Assembly (NCBI RefSeq): GCF_020687805.1
Contig: NZ_JAJEWQ010000002.1
Coordinates: 623,300-687,299 of the forward strand
Reading direction: 5' to 3'
DNA length: 64,000 nucleotides
Source of the DNA: Planctobacterium marinum
Lineage (GTDB): Bacteria; Pseudomonadota; Gammaproteobacteria; Enterobacterales; Alteromonadaceae
Shown: positions 62,626 through 64,000 of the stretch, in pieces
Position numbering within the stretch: position 1 is the stretch's first letter
Layout: each line of letters starts with the position of its first letter
Position numbers and translations under genes: made by a program
Notes under the pieces: generated by a model
What the model was told of the DNA's origin: nothing
What the model saw: the letters and a program-made list of their open reading frames with translations, nothing else
Databases searched by the model: none

Positions 62626-63855
62626 GTGTCGAAAGTAACAGACAGAAATTTGGTGGTAGGTCTGGATATAGGTACCAGCAATATCAAAGCCGTAGTGGGC
62701 GAAGTGATGGAAGATGGCGCCATCAGTGTTGTTGGTGTTGGCTCAAATCCGTCTAAAGGCATGGACAAAGGTGGTGTAAACGACCTGGATATGGTGGTGC
62801 AGTCAGTCAAACGCGCCATCAATGAACTGGAATTGATGGCGGATTGTCAGGTGTCGTCGGTGTTAATGTCCATCTCAGGCCGGCATGTAAAATGCCAAAA
62901 TGAAAGTGGCATGGTGCCCATCAATAATCAGGAAGTCACCCAGGATGACGTTGATAATGTTATTCACGCAGCCCGTTCTGTACCGATAGCTGCCGAGCGG
63001 AAGCTGCTGCACGTTTTACCGCAAGATTACACCATTGACGTTCAGGAAGGGATCAAGAATCCGGTGGGGATGTCCGGCGTCAGAATGGAAGCGCGTGCAC
63101 ACATTGTTACCTGTGCCGAAGATATGGCAAAAAATTTAGTAAAATGCGTAGAAAGATGTGAACTCAGGGCGGATCAGATGATATTCTCTGCTCTTGCTTC
63201 CAGCTACGCGGTACTGACCGAAGATGAAAAAGAGCTGGGAGTCTGTGTGGTAGATATCGGTGGTGGTACCATCGATATGGTGATTTATTCCGATGGCGCG
63301 ATTCGCCATACGGCGGTAATTCCGGTGGCGGGTAACCAGATCACCAATGATATTGCCAAGATCTTCCGAACACCTATCAGCCATGCTGAAGAAATAAAAG
63401 TGAACTATGCCTGTGCCTTAAAAGACATGGTCAGCATGGAAGAAACCATTGAAGTACCGAGTGTCGGTGGTCGTGCGGCTCGCACTATGTCCAGACACAC
63501 GTTGGCTGAGGTGGTAGAGCCCAGATATCAGGAATTATTTGAATTAATTCACGAAGAAATCAAATCCAGTGGATTTGAAGAACAGATTGCTGCCGGTATC
63601 GTATTGACCGGCGGGACAGCCAAAATGGAAGGGGCTGTGGAGTTTGCTGAAGAGTTGTTCCAAATGCCAGTAAGAGTAGGAACGCCTTTGCAGGTTAAGG
63701 GATTGGCGGAATATGTAGATGACGCTACATATGCTACCGCCGTAGGATTATTACATTATGGTAGTGAACAAGTCACCACCAAAAAGAATAATAAAAACAG
63801 TGCCAACGAAAGCATATGGGAACGTGTACAAAGTTGGTTTAAAGGGGAATTTTAA
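62626..63855 (+). CDS. ftsA: Cell-division protein FtsA
   Basis: A 409-residue actin-like ATPase that tethers FtsZ to the membrane. LVVGLDIGTSNIKAVVGEV is the phosphate-1 loop, CVVDIGGGTIDMVIYSDG the phosphate-2 loop, and IVLTGGTAKMEGAVEFAEELF the adenosine part. The C-terminal amphipathic helix (NESIWERVQSWFKGEF) that binds the membrane is complete. GTG 62626 has AAGAGA upstream and gives the usual MSKVTDRNLVVGLDIG start; a GTG at 62605 would add seven residues. Confidence 0.94.
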   Translation: MSKVTDRNLVVGLDIGTSNIKAVVGEVMEDGAISVVGVGSNPSKGMDKGGVNDLDMVVQSVKRAINELELMADCQVSSVLMSISGRHVKCQNESGMVPINNQEVTQDDVDNVIHAARSVPIAAERKLLHVLPQDYTIDVQEGIKNPVGMSGVRMEARAHIVTCAEDMAKNLVKCVERCELRADQMIFSALASSYAVLTEDEKELGVCVVDIGGGTIDMVIYSDGAIRHTAVIPVAGNQITNDIAKIFRTPISHAEEIKVNYACALKDMVSMEETIEVPSVGGRAARTMSRHTLAEVVEPRYQELFELIHEEIKSSGFEEQIAAGIVLTGGTAKMEGAVEFAEELFQMPVRVGTPLQVKGLAEYVDDATYATAVGLLHYGSEQVTTKKNNKNSANESIWERVQSWFKGEF

Positions 63856-63913
63856 GAGCGAACCAAATGCGCTAGGTTCGTTTTAAAGTGAAAGCTAAAT
63901 CGGAGAGTAAATT

Positions 63914-64000
63914 ATGTTCGAATTAATGGATACCCATAATGAAGAAGCTGTCATCAAGGTCATTGGTGTTGGCGGCGGCGGCAACAATGCTGTCGAACAC
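63914..64000 (+). CDS. ftsZ: Cell-division GTPase FtsZ (5' end only; continues beyond window)
   Basis: Only the first 29 codons are in the window: MFELMDTHNEEAVIKVIGVG, then GGGNNAVEH, the start of the nucleotide-binding G-rich loop of FtsZ. It lies 58 bases after ftsA with GGAGAG before the ATG. FtsZ polymerises into the division ring. The rest is outside, so nothing can be said of the C-terminal tail. Confidence 0.95.
   Translation, partial: MFELMDTHNEEAVIKVIGVGGGGNNAVEH

Noticed and set aside
1-64000. CRISPR arrays, rRNA, tRNA or insertion sequences
   Set aside because: No regular spaced repeats, no recognisable tRNA or rRNA sequence, and no transposase gene of a known IS family were seen.

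Overview
The right third of the window (about 43.9-64 kb) is chromosomal backbone of a marine gammaproteobacterium, most likely an Alteromonadaceae member. This rests on protein style and gene order only: glpK, then a complete division/cell-wall (dcw) cluster mraZ-rsmH-ftsL-ftsI-murE-murF-mraY-murD-ftsW-murG-murC-ddl-ftsQ-ftsA-ftsZ. The left two thirds (1 to about 43.9 kb) is a visibly AT-richer accessory island. Its right end cuts a phoH-type ATPase gene inside the codons for its Walker A (P-loop) motif. Only the 3' part of phoH remains, so the island is at least 43.9 kb; its left end lies outside the window.

Island layout from left to right. (1) 1-10 kb holds copper/iron handling genes: a PepSY membrane reductase with an NqrF-like tail, CopC, CopD, two NTF2-fold secreted proteins and a FecA-like TonB receptor. 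Next come two copies of a pair made of a formyltransferase-like enzyme and a secreted His/Cys-rich small protein, with a DUF1624 membrane protein between them. (2) 10-18.2 kb holds a barrel protein with a metal-ligand-rich loop, a diheme cytochrome c and a MerR-controlled copA operon with a cupredoxin, a PII-like protein, DUF2933, a methyltransferase-family membrane protein, a Met/His-rich protein, a CxxC-less HMA-like protein, a lipoprotein and DUF5676. A STAS-like protein follows. (3) 18.3-23.7 kb holds a serine resolvase behind res-like dyads, followed directly by a four-gene QatABCD anti-phage system. (4) 23.7-31.7 kb is a leftward Zn/Cd/Co efflux operon (transglutaminase-like, CDF, His-rich protein, CzcC, CzcB, CzcA) with a divergent CadR/PbrR-type regulator. 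(5) 31.8-33.4 kb holds MntP and a mercury module (merR, merC-like, GDCCVxC protein). (6) 33.46-43.8 kb is a leftward recombination block: a large protein with a Cys cluster, a tyrosine recombinase, a coiled-coil protein, a small HTH/coiled-coil protein, a RecD-like helicase and a second tyrosine recombinase. The first three resemble the Gamma-Mobile-Trio (GMT) arrangement known from gammaproteobacterial islands.

Overall the island carries multi-metal tolerance plus phage defence, mobilised by a tyrosine-recombinase set into phoH. Three MerR-type promoters with the diagnostic 19-bp spacer and central dyads tie the copper, cadmium/zinc and mercury modules to their regulators. The most unusual parts are the duplicated formyltransferase/His-Cys pairs, the phoH P-loop target, and the Qat operon travelling with its own resolvase and res-like site. 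Functions are read from sequence motifs and remembered family knowledge; no database search was run.
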